Below are positions 42,624-51,562 of a DNA stretch of 62,825 bases, piece by piece. The translations under genes were made by a program, and so were the position numbers. Below the pieces are notes generated by a model, which was not told where the DNA came from, did no database searches, and was given only the letters and a program-made list of their open reading frames with translations. Every line of letters begins with the position of its first letter. Position 1 is the stretch's first letter. Source of the stretch: an uncultured Bacteriovoracaceae bacterium (GTDB lineage: Bacteria; Bdellovibrionota; Bacteriovoracia; Bacteriovoracales; Bacteriovoracaceae); assembly GCA_937923325.1 (NCBI GenBank), contig CAKZUQ010000045.1:1-62825 (forward strand). The letters are read 5' to 3'.

Positions 42624-42632
42624 TGCTATAAT
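42624..42632 (+). promoter_or_regulatory. Predicted leaderless extended -10 promoter
   Basis: TGC-TATAAT (42624-42632) is an extended -10, then six bases to the ATG at 42639. The first transcribed base should be the start codon. No -35 or Shine-Dalgarno site is evident. Confidence 0.55.
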
Positions 42633-42638
42633 GCTGAT

Positions 42639-43421
42639 ATGCAAAAATCACAAAAGAAACAATTAAAAATAGTATTTTGTGTTTCGGTATTTATTATCGT
42701 TTTGTTTATGGTTATTTTCAAAAATAATCAAAGTCAATCTATTCAAAAGTCAGTTTCAACAAAAAAAACACTGTCTGATGAATCTAGTTTTTTAAAGAAT
42801 AATTTAGCAAATAAGAACCAAGTTAAGAAAGTTAAAAGTGTTAAAAAAGTACAGTCTAAGAAAAGTGTCAAAGATATACAAAAAATGAATATTAAAAGTG
42901 ATAACTCCAAACTCCTTATTTTGAATGGTAAATCTTTATATTCTAAATCGATAAGTAGTAAAAAATCCAAATTGAAAACTTTTAAGTATTCTAAGCGGTT
43001 CATACAAATCGACCAAGATTTAGAAAATTATAAAATCTTAAAAGACATGTTTTATATTCAAAATACTAAGATGAATAGGTCAAGATTCCCAAAGGGTATC
43101 ATTTATAATGACTATATACTTATAAACTTAGATGTTGACCTTGTAAGAGATTCGGTTTTGCAGAACAAAAATACTGGGAATTATTCGTTATTTAACCGAG
43201 TTGTAAAATTTAAGACTAAGAATGATCAAGGAAAACTACTACTAAATAAAATGAAAGCATATAGTTACAAGAACTTAAATGAATTAAGTATAGTTAGCGA
43301 TAAATATGAATTGAAGTTTGCTAGACCAGAAGATGCACTAAGTGCATATTCTCTTTTTAGGAATGAACCATATGTTCAGTGGTCAAGTATTAATGTTGTT
43401 GAATTTGTTAAGATTGATTAG
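42639..43421 (+). CDS. Membrane-anchored protein with a subtilase-prodomain-like C-terminus
   Basis: 260 residues from the ATG at 42639; the longer in-frame start at 42555 lies upstream of the predicted promoter. One membrane helix (about 12-27), a Lys/Ser-rich linker (about 40-110), then a small alpha/beta domain. Its end, DKYELKFARPEDALSAYSLF then NEPYVQWSSINVVEF, follows the pattern at the end of S8 protease prodomains (YxLxFxxxxDAL---L---PxVxW). First of three genes ending in an S8 protease; 21 bases to the next. Confidence 0.6.
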   Translation: MQKSQKKQLKIVFCVSVFIIVLFMVIFKNNQSQSIQKSVSTKKTLSDESSFLKNNLANKNQVKKVKSVKKVQSKKSVKDIQKMNIKSDNSKLLILNGKSLYSKSISSKKSKLKTFKYSKRFIQIDQDLENYKILKDMFYIQNTKMNRSRFPKGIIYNDYILINLDVDLVRDSVLQNKNTGNYSLFNRVVKFKTKNDQGKLLLNKMKAYSYKNLNELSIVSDKYELKFARPEDALSAYSLFRNEPYVQWSSINVVEFVKID

Positions 43422-43442
43422 CAAATTACCGATGAGGTTGCT

Positions 43443-44147
43443 GTGAAAGGAATTAAAACTCAATACATTTTTGCAATTACTTTTTTATTTAGTGTAGTTA
43501 TGTTTACATTTTTGAATAATGTCGAGCCAGGAACTCAAGAAACTTATAAAGAAGTACCAAATGATTATTTAAAAAGAGATAGAAGCCTTGCACAGGTTGA
43601 AAGAAAATTTAGTTCTCAAAAAAACACAGCTCTTTTTCAAAGGAAGAAGAGGGATATCGATAAAGAACATTATGCCTCTGGAAACAATAATAGCTACAAA
43701 AGAGACAATGATAAGTTATTAAAAAAATTTGATTATAATAAAAATAATAGATTAAGTCTTGTTCAAAATTTTAAGGCTATCCCAAAGACAAATGAAAACA
43801 CAGAGCGATTTCCAAACTCACCACTTAAAGGAAATTTTATAATAGTGGGTAAAGATGAATCTGTCGATGGTGCTCTATCACTGGTAGTGAACACCACAGA
43901 AGAAGAAATTGGTATATTTTTTGACATTGTTAAAATTAAATTAAAGAGTGATGATAAATCACTTATGTTTAATATCTTATCAAGGTTTGATTATGAACTT
44001 GTGGAAAGTTATGATCATTTAAATTTATACCTCTTTAAATTTGTCGATAGTTTGGAAGCAATTAGAGCTTATGAATATATGAAAAGTAAAGACTTCGCTA
44101 AAAGAATTTCTTTAGAAATTAAATATCACTTTAGACAATTTAAATAA
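43443..44147 (+). CDS. Second anchored prodomain-like protein
   Basis: 234 residues from a GTG start at 43443 (GAGG upstream). An N-terminal membrane helix or signal (about 6-25), a Lys/Asn-rich linker, and a C-terminal domain of similar outline to the preceding gene: GIFFDIVKIKLKSDD, HLNLYLFKFVDSLEAIRAYE and RISLEIKYHF. The similarity between the two neighbours is visible in pattern, not in close identity, which points to an old duplication. The S8 protease gene starts 34 bases later. Confidence 0.6.
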   Translation: MKGIKTQYIFAITFLFSVVMFTFLNNVEPGTQETYKEVPNDYLKRDRSLAQVERKFSSQKNTALFQRKKRDIDKEHYASGNNNSYKRDNDKLLKKFDYNKNNRLSLVQNFKAIPKTNENTERFPNSPLKGNFIIVGKDESVDGALSLVVNTTEEEIGIFFDIVKIKLKSDDKSLMFNILSRFDYELVESYDHLNLYLFKFVDSLEAIRAYEYMKSKDFAKRISLEIKYHFRQFK

Positions 44148-44181
44148 TACTCTTTTTGTTGTAGGTACGTAGGATGTAGAA

Positions 44182-46182
44182 ATGAAAAAAATACTTTTTT
44201 TGATATTAATTTTTTGTTCATGTGTCCCCGAGACATCAACAACTAGTCGCAATACTAATGAATCAGATGAATATGTTCCGGATGTTGTAGAGACATCTTT
44301 AGATGCAGATTATTTTGCTTATCAAGATTTGAATTTTGAACTTGATACTAAAACTGTAATTTCATCTTTGGATAGTTTAAAAACCTACAATTATTCTTTA
44401 GATAATAGTCCGAGTTGGGCGCGCATTGATTCTACAACAGGGATTATTACTGGTGTGCCAGATGTTCATTTTGTACATAGAAACTTAAAAGTTATTGCCA
44501 CAAACAATAATGATTCATCGGATTCAATTGAGTCAGACGTTTTTAGTATTGGTGTTTATGGAGATCCTTTAAAAGAGCATCAATGGCATATTGAAAATGT
44601 TGGGCAATCTGCCTTTAGTTCTAGTAGAGGTGTATCTGGTATAGATATAAACTCTAATTTTGCCCTTCAAAATTTCTTTAATGGATCTGATGTTAAAATT
44701 GCTGTAAGTGACACTGGCGTTGAGATAAAACATTCAGATTTGAGTTCAAATATTATTGCAGGAGCTTCTCGAAATTACACTTTAGCATCACCTTACATTG
44801 GTACTCCAACTGCGGATAATGCTCATGGAACAGCTGTCTCTGGTATAATTGCAGCAACAGGTTGGAATAATTTAGGTGGAATTGGAGTTGCACCAATGGC
44901 CCAAATTGCTGGATTTCAATTTTTAAGTTCTGCACAAACTACAAATATCTTAATTCATCAAGCTAGTGGTGATTTTGATATTTTTAATTACAGCTACGGT
45001 GATACAATCTTTAGAGATACGATCTCTGATGAAGATTATTTAGATCAAATAGAACATATGTATAAGAACGGTCGATCTAGAAAAGGTGCTTTTTTTGTAA
45101 AATCAGCAGGTAATGAATTTAGAACTGCAGATGATTTTAGTAATCCTACAATTTGTGCTTCTCACAATGCAAATTTTCCATTTGAAAACGAATCTCCCTA
45201 CATGCTAATTGTTGGTGCTATAAATGCTCAAGGTGTAAAGTCTTCATATTCAAATGCTGGATCAAACTTATGGGTTACAGCTCCAGGTGGAGAGTTTGGA
45301 GATTCTGCACCTGCAATTGTAACTACAGATCTTCCTACTTGTCTGAAGGGCTATTCAATAGCAAGTTCAAATCCAACAAATAGCTTTGAATACGCAAATC
45401 CTTTGAATAATAACTGTGATTATACAAGCGCAATGAACGGAACAAGTAGTTCTGCACCAATTGTTAGTGGAACGATAGCACTGATATTATCAGCAAATCC
45501 AAATTTATCTAATAGAGAGGTTAAGCATATACTTGCGATGACTTCAAAAAAAGTTGACCAAGAGAATTTATCACATTCTGGATTAAACCATGTTAGTAGT
45601 TCTTTGAATGCATGTCCAACCTTAAGACTTACTGATCATATATATGAACAGGGGTGGGTTACAAATTCTCAAGGTGTCGCTTTTAATAATTATTACGGTT
45701 TTGGGCTTGTGGATGCTGAAGCAGCTATAAAAATGGCCTTAGATTTTAATTTAGATCCTCTGGGAGCTTTACCTTTGGATGAAGCAATTGAAGAAAATGT
45801 TGATTTTTCAATGGACTCTTTTTCAAGAAATGGATTAAACTTAGATATTCCCGACAACTCAGCTGTAGGAATTACAGATAGGTTAAGAGTTTTATCAGAT
45901 GTAAACTTTATTGAAACCATTCAAATTAAGGTGCAAGTAACTCACACTAAAAGTGGTCAAATTGGTGTCGAATTAACTTCACCAAGTGGCACAAAGAGTA
46001 TTCTTATGAATATCAATAATAGTTTTTTGATTGGTGATGACTCAAATTTAAATATCACTTTGTCCTCGAATGCATTTTATGGTGAAAACCCTGATGGTAA
46101 TTGGCAAATAAAGTTAGTTGATGGACAAGACACTGAGTCTGGAACCTTAACTTCTTGGTCAATGGCAATATTTGGACACTAG
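44182..46182 (+). CDS. Furin/kexin-like S8 subtilase lipoprotein
   Basis: 666 residues. Lipoprotein-type signal (LIFCSC), then a putative Ig-like (He_PIG) domain at about 66-122. The peptidase domain has Asp177 (VSDTG), His215 (NAHGTAVSG), Asn311 (KSAGNE) and Ser422 (NGTSSSAP), as in proprotein convertases, and a C-terminal P/homoB domain (about 545-665, ending GTLTSWSMAIFG). No I9-type prodomain lies before the catalytic domain. AGGATGTAGAA precedes the ATG. Cell-surface protease. Confidence 0.92.
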   Translation: MKKILFLILIFCSCVPETSTTSRNTNESDEYVPDVVETSLDADYFAYQDLNFELDTKTVISSLDSLKTYNYSLDNSPSWARIDSTTGIITGVPDVHFVHRNLKVIATNNNDSSDSIESDVFSIGVYGDPLKEHQWHIENVGQSAFSSSRGVSGIDINSNFALQNFFNGSDVKIAVSDTGVEIKHSDLSSNIIAGASRNYTLASPYIGTPTADNAHGTAVSGIIAATGWNNLGGIGVAPMAQIAGFQFLSSAQTTNILIHQASGDFDIFNYSYGDTIFRDTISDEDYLDQIEHMYKNGRSRKGAFFVKSAGNEFRTADDFSNPTICASHNANFPFENESPYMLIVGAINAQGVKSSYSNAGSNLWVTAPGGEFGDSAPAIVTTDLPTCLKGYSIASSNPTNSFEYANPLNNNCDYTSAMNGTSSSAPIVSGTIALILSANPNLSNREVKHILAMTSKKVDQENLSHSGLNHVSSSLNACPTLRLTDHIYEQGWVTNSQGVAFNNYYGFGLVDAEAAIKMALDFNLDPLGALPLDEAIEENVDFSMDSFSRNGLNLDIPDNSAVGITDRLRVLSDVNFIETIQIKVQVTHTKSGQIGVELTSPSGTKSILMNINNSFLIGDDSNLNITLSSNAFYGENPDGNWQIKLVDGQDTESGTLTSWSMAIFGH

Positions 46183-46406
46183 CCATTTTAGTGAGAAACT
46201 TATAGAAAGAACACACATGTTCGCTTTAAATTCATTTGATGACGAATTTATGTAGTTTAATTAATAGTAATATTTATCGCTTCATCTTATCCAAGCATTT
46301 TGATAATCACTCGAGTCTGTAGGATTAATAAAAACTCTTTCTGATATGATTTAAGATGTATTTTAAAGTAAGTTTTTATAAGTGAATTCAACTCCTTGTT
46401 GATAAA

Positions 46407-46745
46407 TTAGAGACTGATACCTCTTTTTGTGAGATATGCATCGACATTATGAAAAGATGATATATCAAAAGTAGATGCGCTAAATACTTTTACTGATGTT
46501 TTCTTTGTGAAACTATAGTTGGAGTATACCATTATTGCAGCTGATACTACATCTTTGTTATTCTCTTCAAGTTAAATACGGAGTGCATAAGCAATTGCTA
46601 TTTCTAAAACAAAACTTTAAGTTTTACTTGCATATAAAGCGTAAACTCAAAGTTTAAGCTCTTTATTTGAATATGCTCATGCGTTAATGTCAATATAATT
46701 TGATAAAATATAAAATGGTATTATAAATGTAAGGGCAACAAATCT
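46407..46745 (-). pseudogene. Decayed gene remnant after the transglycosylase
   Basis: This frame reads as one protein-like sequence for 113 codons with four internal stops (TGA, TGA, TAA, TAA at codons 23, 33, 43 and 58). Its last 54 codons are open (46407-46571), with DVVSAAIMVYSNYSF and TSVKVFSASTFDISSF inside. The frame continues downstream to about 46305 with further stops. No family is recognised. The remainder of the gap 46183-46406 holds only similar broken fragments. Confidence 0.42.
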
Positions 46746-46747
46746 GC

Positions 46748-48088
46748 TTAATTATAGCTGATTATTATCTTTTGACCAGGAAGTAACTTTTTGAAATTTT
46801 GGTTGTTAATTCTTCTTAAGTAACTCAAAGATTTTCCATATGCCTTAGCTATTTTTATTAAATAATCACCTTTTTTAACAGTGTGAATTTTTGCAGTGAC
46901 TGCTGGTAATTTAAGTTTTTGACCAATTAATATTTTTGAGCCAGAAATTCTATTTAGTTTTTTTATTTCTCTTGCGCGAACTTTATATCTTCTTGCTATT
47001 GAGTAAATATTTTCACCAGACCTTACGCTGTGAACCTTCTTTAAAGACTTATATGCTTTAGCTCTTCTTGTGTTCTTGTTCTTTATTTTAGTCTTGGTCA
47101 GCTTGTTTTGCTTTTTGAGATGTTTTTTAAGCTTTTTAAAGTTTCTTGTAGATGCAATCTGTCTGGAATTAAATGGTAAATAGACGTCATAACCATCTTT
47201 TGGGTAATAAGGAGTAACGTTTTTCTTTAAATCTGTGTTAATACTCTTGATTGTACTTATTGATATATTTGTTCTTTTGGAAATTTCTTTTAAGGAGTAG
47301 TTTCCTTTTAAAGTTATTTTCTTCAAATTACTAAATTGTGAATGTTTAATTTTTGGTATTTTTACAGAATACCTCTTATAATTCTTTGCAACTTCCATTG
47401 CTGCAAGAACTTTAGGTACATAGTTTCTAGTTTCTCTAGGTAGTTTTTTTAATCTGCATAATTCGTAATAATCTCTTGTGTTGGCTCCAATAATTCTTCT
47501 TATTACTCCATATTCGCCAGCATTATAAGCTGACAGAGCTAATTCCCAGGAACCAAATATATTGTACAGATCTTGAAAGTATTTTGCTGCTGCATGCGTT
47601 GATTTTACTATACTCTTTCTTTCATCAACTTTACTATTGACACCCAAGTTATATCTCTTAGCTGTAGTTTTTATGAATTGCCACGGACCTACAGCACTTG
47701 CTTTACTTTTCGCCCCTAAGTAATAACCAGATTCAATAAGCCCTACATAATATAAATCTTTCGGTAATTTGTAGCTTTGGAATATTTTGTGAATTAGTAC
47801 TTTGTATTTTGAGCCGTTTGTTAGAAACCTTTCAAATCTCGCTTTATTTTTTCCAGAGAAATACTTTATCCATGAATTAACAGCTTTGTTATTCACATTT
47901 ACTAAGAAGTCACTTTTTTTTATGATTTCTTTTTCTGCTATTACTTTAGAGAGTTCCTCTTTTTGAGAGTAATATTTATAGTCTCTTATTTGAATCGATG
48001 CCTGATCATTCGTAACTCTGGGCTTTGTTGCACAGGCTAAAAGAAAAACTGTAGATAAAACTAGTAATGCTTGTTTTGTTTTTTTCAT
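46748..48088 (-). CDS. MltD-like lytic transglycosylase with LysM domains
   Basis: 446 residues from the ATG at 48088 (longer start at 48130 rejected). Lipobox VFLLAC. The SLT domain has YVGLIESGYYLGAKSKASAV with catalytic Glu, WQFIKTTAKRYNL and ELALSAYNAGEYG. C-terminal LysM repeats: a degenerate one, then VHSVRSGENIYSIARRYKVR and IHTVKKGDYLIKIAKAYGKS. It cleaves peptidoglycan at the outer membrane face; a predator could use such an enzyme on prey wall. Promoter appears leaderless. Confidence 0.92.
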   Translation of the reverse strand: MKKTKQALLVLSTVFLLACATKPRVTNDQASIQIRDYKYYSQKEELSKVIAEKEIIKKSDFLVNVNNKAVNSWIKYFSGKNKARFERFLTNGSKYKVLIHKIFQSYKLPKDLYYVGLIESGYYLGAKSKASAVGPWQFIKTTAKRYNLGVNSKVDERKSIVKSTHAAAKYFQDLYNIFGSWELALSAYNAGEYGVIRRIIGANTRDYYELCRLKKLPRETRNYVPKVLAAMEVAKNYKRYSVKIPKIKHSQFSNLKKITLKGNYSLKEISKRTNISISTIKSINTDLKKNVTPYYPKDGYDVYLPFNSRQIASTRNFKKLKKHLKKQNKLTKTKIKNKNTRRAKAYKSLKKVHSVRSGENIYSIARRYKVRAREIKKLNRISGSKILIGQKLKLPAVTAKIHTVKKGDYLIKIAKAYGKSLSYLRRINNQNFKKLLPGQKIIISYN

Positions 48089-48094
48089 ATAGTC

Positions 48095-48122
48095 ATTATA
48101 GGTTTTCTTCACGGTGCAGCAA
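48095..48122 (-). promoter_or_regulatory. Predicted leaderless promoter of the transglycosylase gene
   Basis: On the minus strand TTGCTG (48122-48117), 16-base spacer, TATAAT (48100-48095), six bases, ATG at 48088. The -10 is perfect and there is no Shine-Dalgarno sequence. Confidence 0.6.
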
Positions 48123-48181
48123 GTAAGCAAGATTTGACTAGTTAGGTATTTTATTTTCTTATAGTAGGAAAGGATTTTACT

Positions 48182-49897
48182 ATGAAAACAATATTGCTGA
48201 TTATTCTAGTCGGTTGTGCTTCACATTCACTTGATAAGGCCCAACTAATTAAAGGTAAATCTCGCTCTCAATATGAGGCCAGTTCAAACAACTATGTTAT
48301 ATCGTCTCAAGGTGAAGCAACAACTATGGCAGCAAAATATGCTTTTGATCAGGGTGGTAATATCTATGATGCATTTGTTGCAGCTAGTTTTGCTATAAGC
48401 GTTGAGAGACCTCACTCTACTGGAATCGGTGGTGGAGGCTTCTTGTTATCATATGATGCAGAAAAAAAGAAAACTTATACTTATGACTTTAGAGAGTCAG
48501 CTCCTTATGGCTCTTCCAAATCAATGTATTTAGATAAAAATAATAAGCAAATTAAAGAAAAGTCGCTTACTGGAGCCTTTGCTGTAGCTACGCCAGGTTT
48601 GGTTGCTGGTCTTGTTGAAATTCATAAAAAGCACGGAAAGATCTCTTTTGCTAAACTACTTAATCCTGCTATTTCTTTGGCGAAAGATGGATTTACAATA
48701 TATCCAGCTCTTGCAGTCGCTATTAAAGCAGAGGCGAGTAAACTTTGTCGTTTTCAAGCATCAAAAAAAATATTTTTAAATAAAGATTGTTCTCCAAAAA
48801 AAGAAGGTGATCTCCTAAAGCAAGCTGATTTGGCGAATACTTTAAGGCTTATAGCAAAAAATGGTAAGGATGGTTTTTACAAAGGGTTTGTTGCTAATCA
48901 AATAGTAGCATATCAAAAAGAAAAAAAAGGTCTAATCAGACATAAAGATCTTAGAAACTATCAAGTAAAAATTCGTGATGCTGTAGTAGGTAACTTTAAG
49001 GGCAAGAAGATAGTTTCAATGCCTCCTCCTAGCTCTGGAGGTACACATATTATTGAGATATTAAATATCCTTTCAAATTTTGATCTAAAATCAATGGGGG
49101 CAGGTTCGGCGCAAGCAATTCATTTGACGAGTTCCGCAATGCAAATAGCTTTTGCAGATCGAGCAAAATATATGGGTGACAGCGACTTTGCTAAGGTACC
49201 AGTTAAAGAGCTTATTGATCCTAGGTATGCAAAGGCACTAAGTAAGAAGATAGATCGATTTAAGGCAACAAAGTCTAAAGACTTTCCAATTGATTTTCGA
49301 AAGTTAAACTATGAATCTGATGATACTACTCATTTTACAATTATGGACTCTAAGGGAAATATTGTTAGCTCTACTCAAACTATCAACGGCTGGTTTGGAT
49401 CCGCTATGGTAACACCTAAAACAGGTATTGTTATGAATAATGAAATGGATGACTTTGCAAGCCATGTTGGTGGTATAAATCTCTTTGGAGCTGTTGGAGG
49501 AAAGAATAATCTTGTTGAGCCCCTTAAGAGGCCTTTAAGTTCTATGAGCCCAACAATTGTGTTTGATGAGAATGATAAACCAATTCTAGCTCTTGGAACT
49601 CCAAGTGGAACAAGAATTTTAACTTGTGTTATGCAAACAGTTCTCAATTTCATTGAGCATGATATGAACCTTTGGGATGCAGTCAGCTCCACTAGATATC
49701 ATCATCAATGGTCTCCTGATGAAATAAGAGTTGGAGCTCCATATTTTAGTAAACATACACAAAATAAACTTGAATCTATGGGATATAAAATAAACAAAAA
49801 AAATCTTGGGTGTAAAATTCAGGCAATTGCTAAGTATGGCGAAAAACTAATTGGTGTAAGTGACCCCAGAGAAGAAGGGATGAGCTTTGGAAAATAA
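48182..49897 (+). CDS. ggt: Gamma-glutamyltransferase
   Basis: 571 residues, usual Ggt length. Lipobox-like LVGCASHS indicates a lipoprotein. RPHSTGIGGGGFLL and DFRESAPYG are substrate-binding blocks, DTTHFTIMDSKGN contains the autocatalytic nucleophile Thr382, and PLSSMSPTIV lies in the small subunit. It cleaves gamma-glutamyl bonds, chiefly glutathione, in the periplasm. AAAGGATTTTACT precedes the ATG. Transcribed divergently from the transglycosylase. Confidence 0.93.
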   Translation: MKTILLIILVGCASHSLDKAQLIKGKSRSQYEASSNNYVISSQGEATTMAAKYAFDQGGNIYDAFVAASFAISVERPHSTGIGGGGFLLSYDAEKKKTYTYDFRESAPYGSSKSMYLDKNNKQIKEKSLTGAFAVATPGLVAGLVEIHKKHGKISFAKLLNPAISLAKDGFTIYPALAVAIKAEASKLCRFQASKKIFLNKDCSPKKEGDLLKQADLANTLRLIAKNGKDGFYKGFVANQIVAYQKEKKGLIRHKDLRNYQVKIRDAVVGNFKGKKIVSMPPPSSGGTHIIEILNILSNFDLKSMGAGSAQAIHLTSSAMQIAFADRAKYMGDSDFAKVPVKELIDPRYAKALSKKIDRFKATKSKDFPIDFRKLNYESDDTTHFTIMDSKGNIVSSTQTINGWFGSAMVTPKTGIVMNNEMDDFASHVGGINLFGAVGGKNNLVEPLKRPLSSMSPTIVFDENDKPILALGTPSGTRILTCVMQTVLNFIEHDMNLWDAVSSTRYHHQWSPDEIRVGAPYFSKHTQNKLESMGYKINKKNLGCKIQAIAKYGEKLIGVSDPREEGMSFGK

Positions 49898-49920
49898 TAT
49901 ATACTATAGGAGGTATTAAA

Positions 49921-50742
49921 ATGGAAAATTTAGAAAAGTATTCAGAAAAAGGGATTGAGCTTACAATGACGTATGCTCCAAAAGTGTTACTTGCAATTGT
50001 AACTCTAATGATTGGACTTTGGATTGTAAAGTTTGTCGCAAACCTTTTGCAAAATCAGTTAACTAAAACTGGTATGGATGCTTCTTTGAAGCCTTTTTTA
50101 GTTGGGTTAGTAAGGACTTTGTTAAAAGTTATAGTTGTTATTTCTGTTGCTGGAATGGTTGGAATTGAAACAACTTCATTTGTTGCTGTTCTTGGTGCTG
50201 CCGGTTTAGCCGTAGGGATGGCACTTCAGGGAAGTTTAGGGAACTTTGCAGGGTCAGTTCTTATATTAATCTTTAAGCCTTATAAAGTTGGTGATTATAT
50301 TAGTGTTCAAGGACATGAAGGTGTTGTTCAAGAAATTCAAATTTTTTGTACAAAGATTTTAACTGTAGATAATATTGTTATATATGTTCCAAATGGTGCT
50401 GTTGCAGGTGGAGCTATAAAAAACGTTACACATGAAGACAAGAGAAGAGTAGATTTCACTTTTGGTATTGGATATGGAGATAGCATTGATGAGGCTAAAA
50501 ATGTATTTAAGGAAGTTGCAGCGTCTTGTGATAAAATTTTAAAAGATCATGATGTCGATATTTTCGTATCTAATTTAAATGATTCAAGTGTTGATTTTGC
50601 TGTAAGACCTTGGTGTAAAACAGCTGATTATTGGGATGTGTTCTTTTTTATGAATGAAAATGTAAAAAAAGCATTAGATGCAAAAGGTATCTCAATACCA
50701 TTTCCACAAAGAGATGTTCATTTATTTCAAGAATCGAAATAA
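49921..50742 (+). CDS. mscS: MscS-family mechanosensitive channel
   Basis: 273 residues with three N-terminal membrane helices. The pore helix GAAGLAVGMALQGSLGNFAG is the MscS signature. PYKVGDYISVQGHEGVVQEI and the C-terminal beta/alpha domain follow. The channel relieves turgor during hypo-osmotic shock. A strong AGGAGG site precedes the ATG, 23 bases from ggt. Confidence 0.95.
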   Translation: MENLEKYSEKGIELTMTYAPKVLLAIVTLMIGLWIVKFVANLLQNQLTKTGMDASLKPFLVGLVRTLLKVIVVISVAGMVGIETTSFVAVLGAAGLAVGMALQGSLGNFAGSVLILIFKPYKVGDYISVQGHEGVVQEIQIFCTKILTVDNIVIYVPNGAVAGGAIKNVTHEDKRRVDFTFGIGYGDSIDEAKNVFKEVAASCDKILKDHDVDIFVSNLNDSSVDFAVRPWCKTADYWDVFFFMNENVKKALDAKGISIPFPQRDVHLFQESK

Positions 50743-50770
50743 ATAAAGAAATTAAACTTAAGCTAGTTTG

Positions 50771-51559
50771 CTAAAAGTTAATTTCTCTTGAATTGAGGGG
50801 AGTTCCGTTTATTTGATAAGCAAGTTCTCCCCTTAGTCCATTTACATATTTTGAGAAACTACTTCTCTCTAAGTTAAAATATTTAATCACATCTATTATC
50901 CAAAACGGAACTCTTGTGTAAGACTTTAATTCAAGAATCACATCCGTGTTGGGGTTAAATATATTTGGCACATCATAATAATTTAGATTGACTCTTGTTA
51001 AGTCATAGTCATCACGATGTTGAAACTTAAGCTCTTTGTCAAATGTTACTCTCGCATAGTCATCGATAGTGGAGAAGTATGCCTTTCTTTTGTATTGAGT
51101 AAAAATTTTAGGCTCTGCTCTGTATGAATTTAGCAAATAGGCGAAATCATACGCATAATCATTTTGGTGTATTATTTTATTTTCATCTAGAGGGTATGAG
51201 AAGTTCTTAAAGTGATCAAACCACTCACTGCCTTTAACTTTTGCTCTACGTTTCTTTATAAAGCCATTTGCTTTATTTTTAATTTCCAAAAAACAAGTGT
51301 CTGATAATTCTTCTCCGTAACTTCTTATTCTCATGTTAAATCTATTATCTTCACCTGCGAGTCTTCTTTGGAGAAATAAATAGTTTGGTGTGTCTAGATA
51401 TAAATTATTAATCATATAGTAATTGTCATTAGATATTTCTGAATAGTGATCTAATTGGCAATAAGGACTTATGAAATCTACGATGTCGTCTACCATAGAA
51501 CTTGGTATGTGAAATTTAAGTTCATAGCGTTCGTAAAATAATGCAGTTTTCTTTGACAT
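50771..51559 (-). CDS. VTC-domain polyphosphate polymerase
   Basis: 262 residues, soluble. The tunnel-fold VTC motifs are seen: RYELKFHI, NLYLDTPN, MRIRSYGE, CFLEIKNK, IKKRRAK and VILELKSYTRVPFWI. Basic residues line the tunnel in VTC4, which makes polyphosphate from ATP. This bacterial type usually occurs beside DUF4956, as here. The start is three bases after the TolC-like stop codon. Product may be polyphosphate or another polyanion. Confidence 0.85.
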   Translation of the reverse strand: MSKKTALFYERYELKFHIPSSMVDDIVDFISPYCQLDHYSEISNDNYYMINNLYLDTPNYLFLQRRLAGEDNRFNMRIRSYGEELSDTCFLEIKNKANGFIKKRRAKVKGSEWFDHFKNFSYPLDENKIIHQNDYAYDFAYLLNSYRAEPKIFTQYKRKAYFSTIDDYARVTFDKELKFQHRDDYDLTRVNLNYYDVPNIFNPNTDVILELKSYTRVPFWIIDVIKYFNLERSSFSKYVNGLRGELAYQINGTPLNSREINF

Positions 51560-51562
51560 GGT

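Noticed and set aside
50748..50785. GAAATTAA/TTAATTTC inverted repeat between mscS and the VTC gene
   Set aside because: Only an AT-rich eight-base stem, partly inside VTC coding sequence, without a T tract; too weak to call a terminator.
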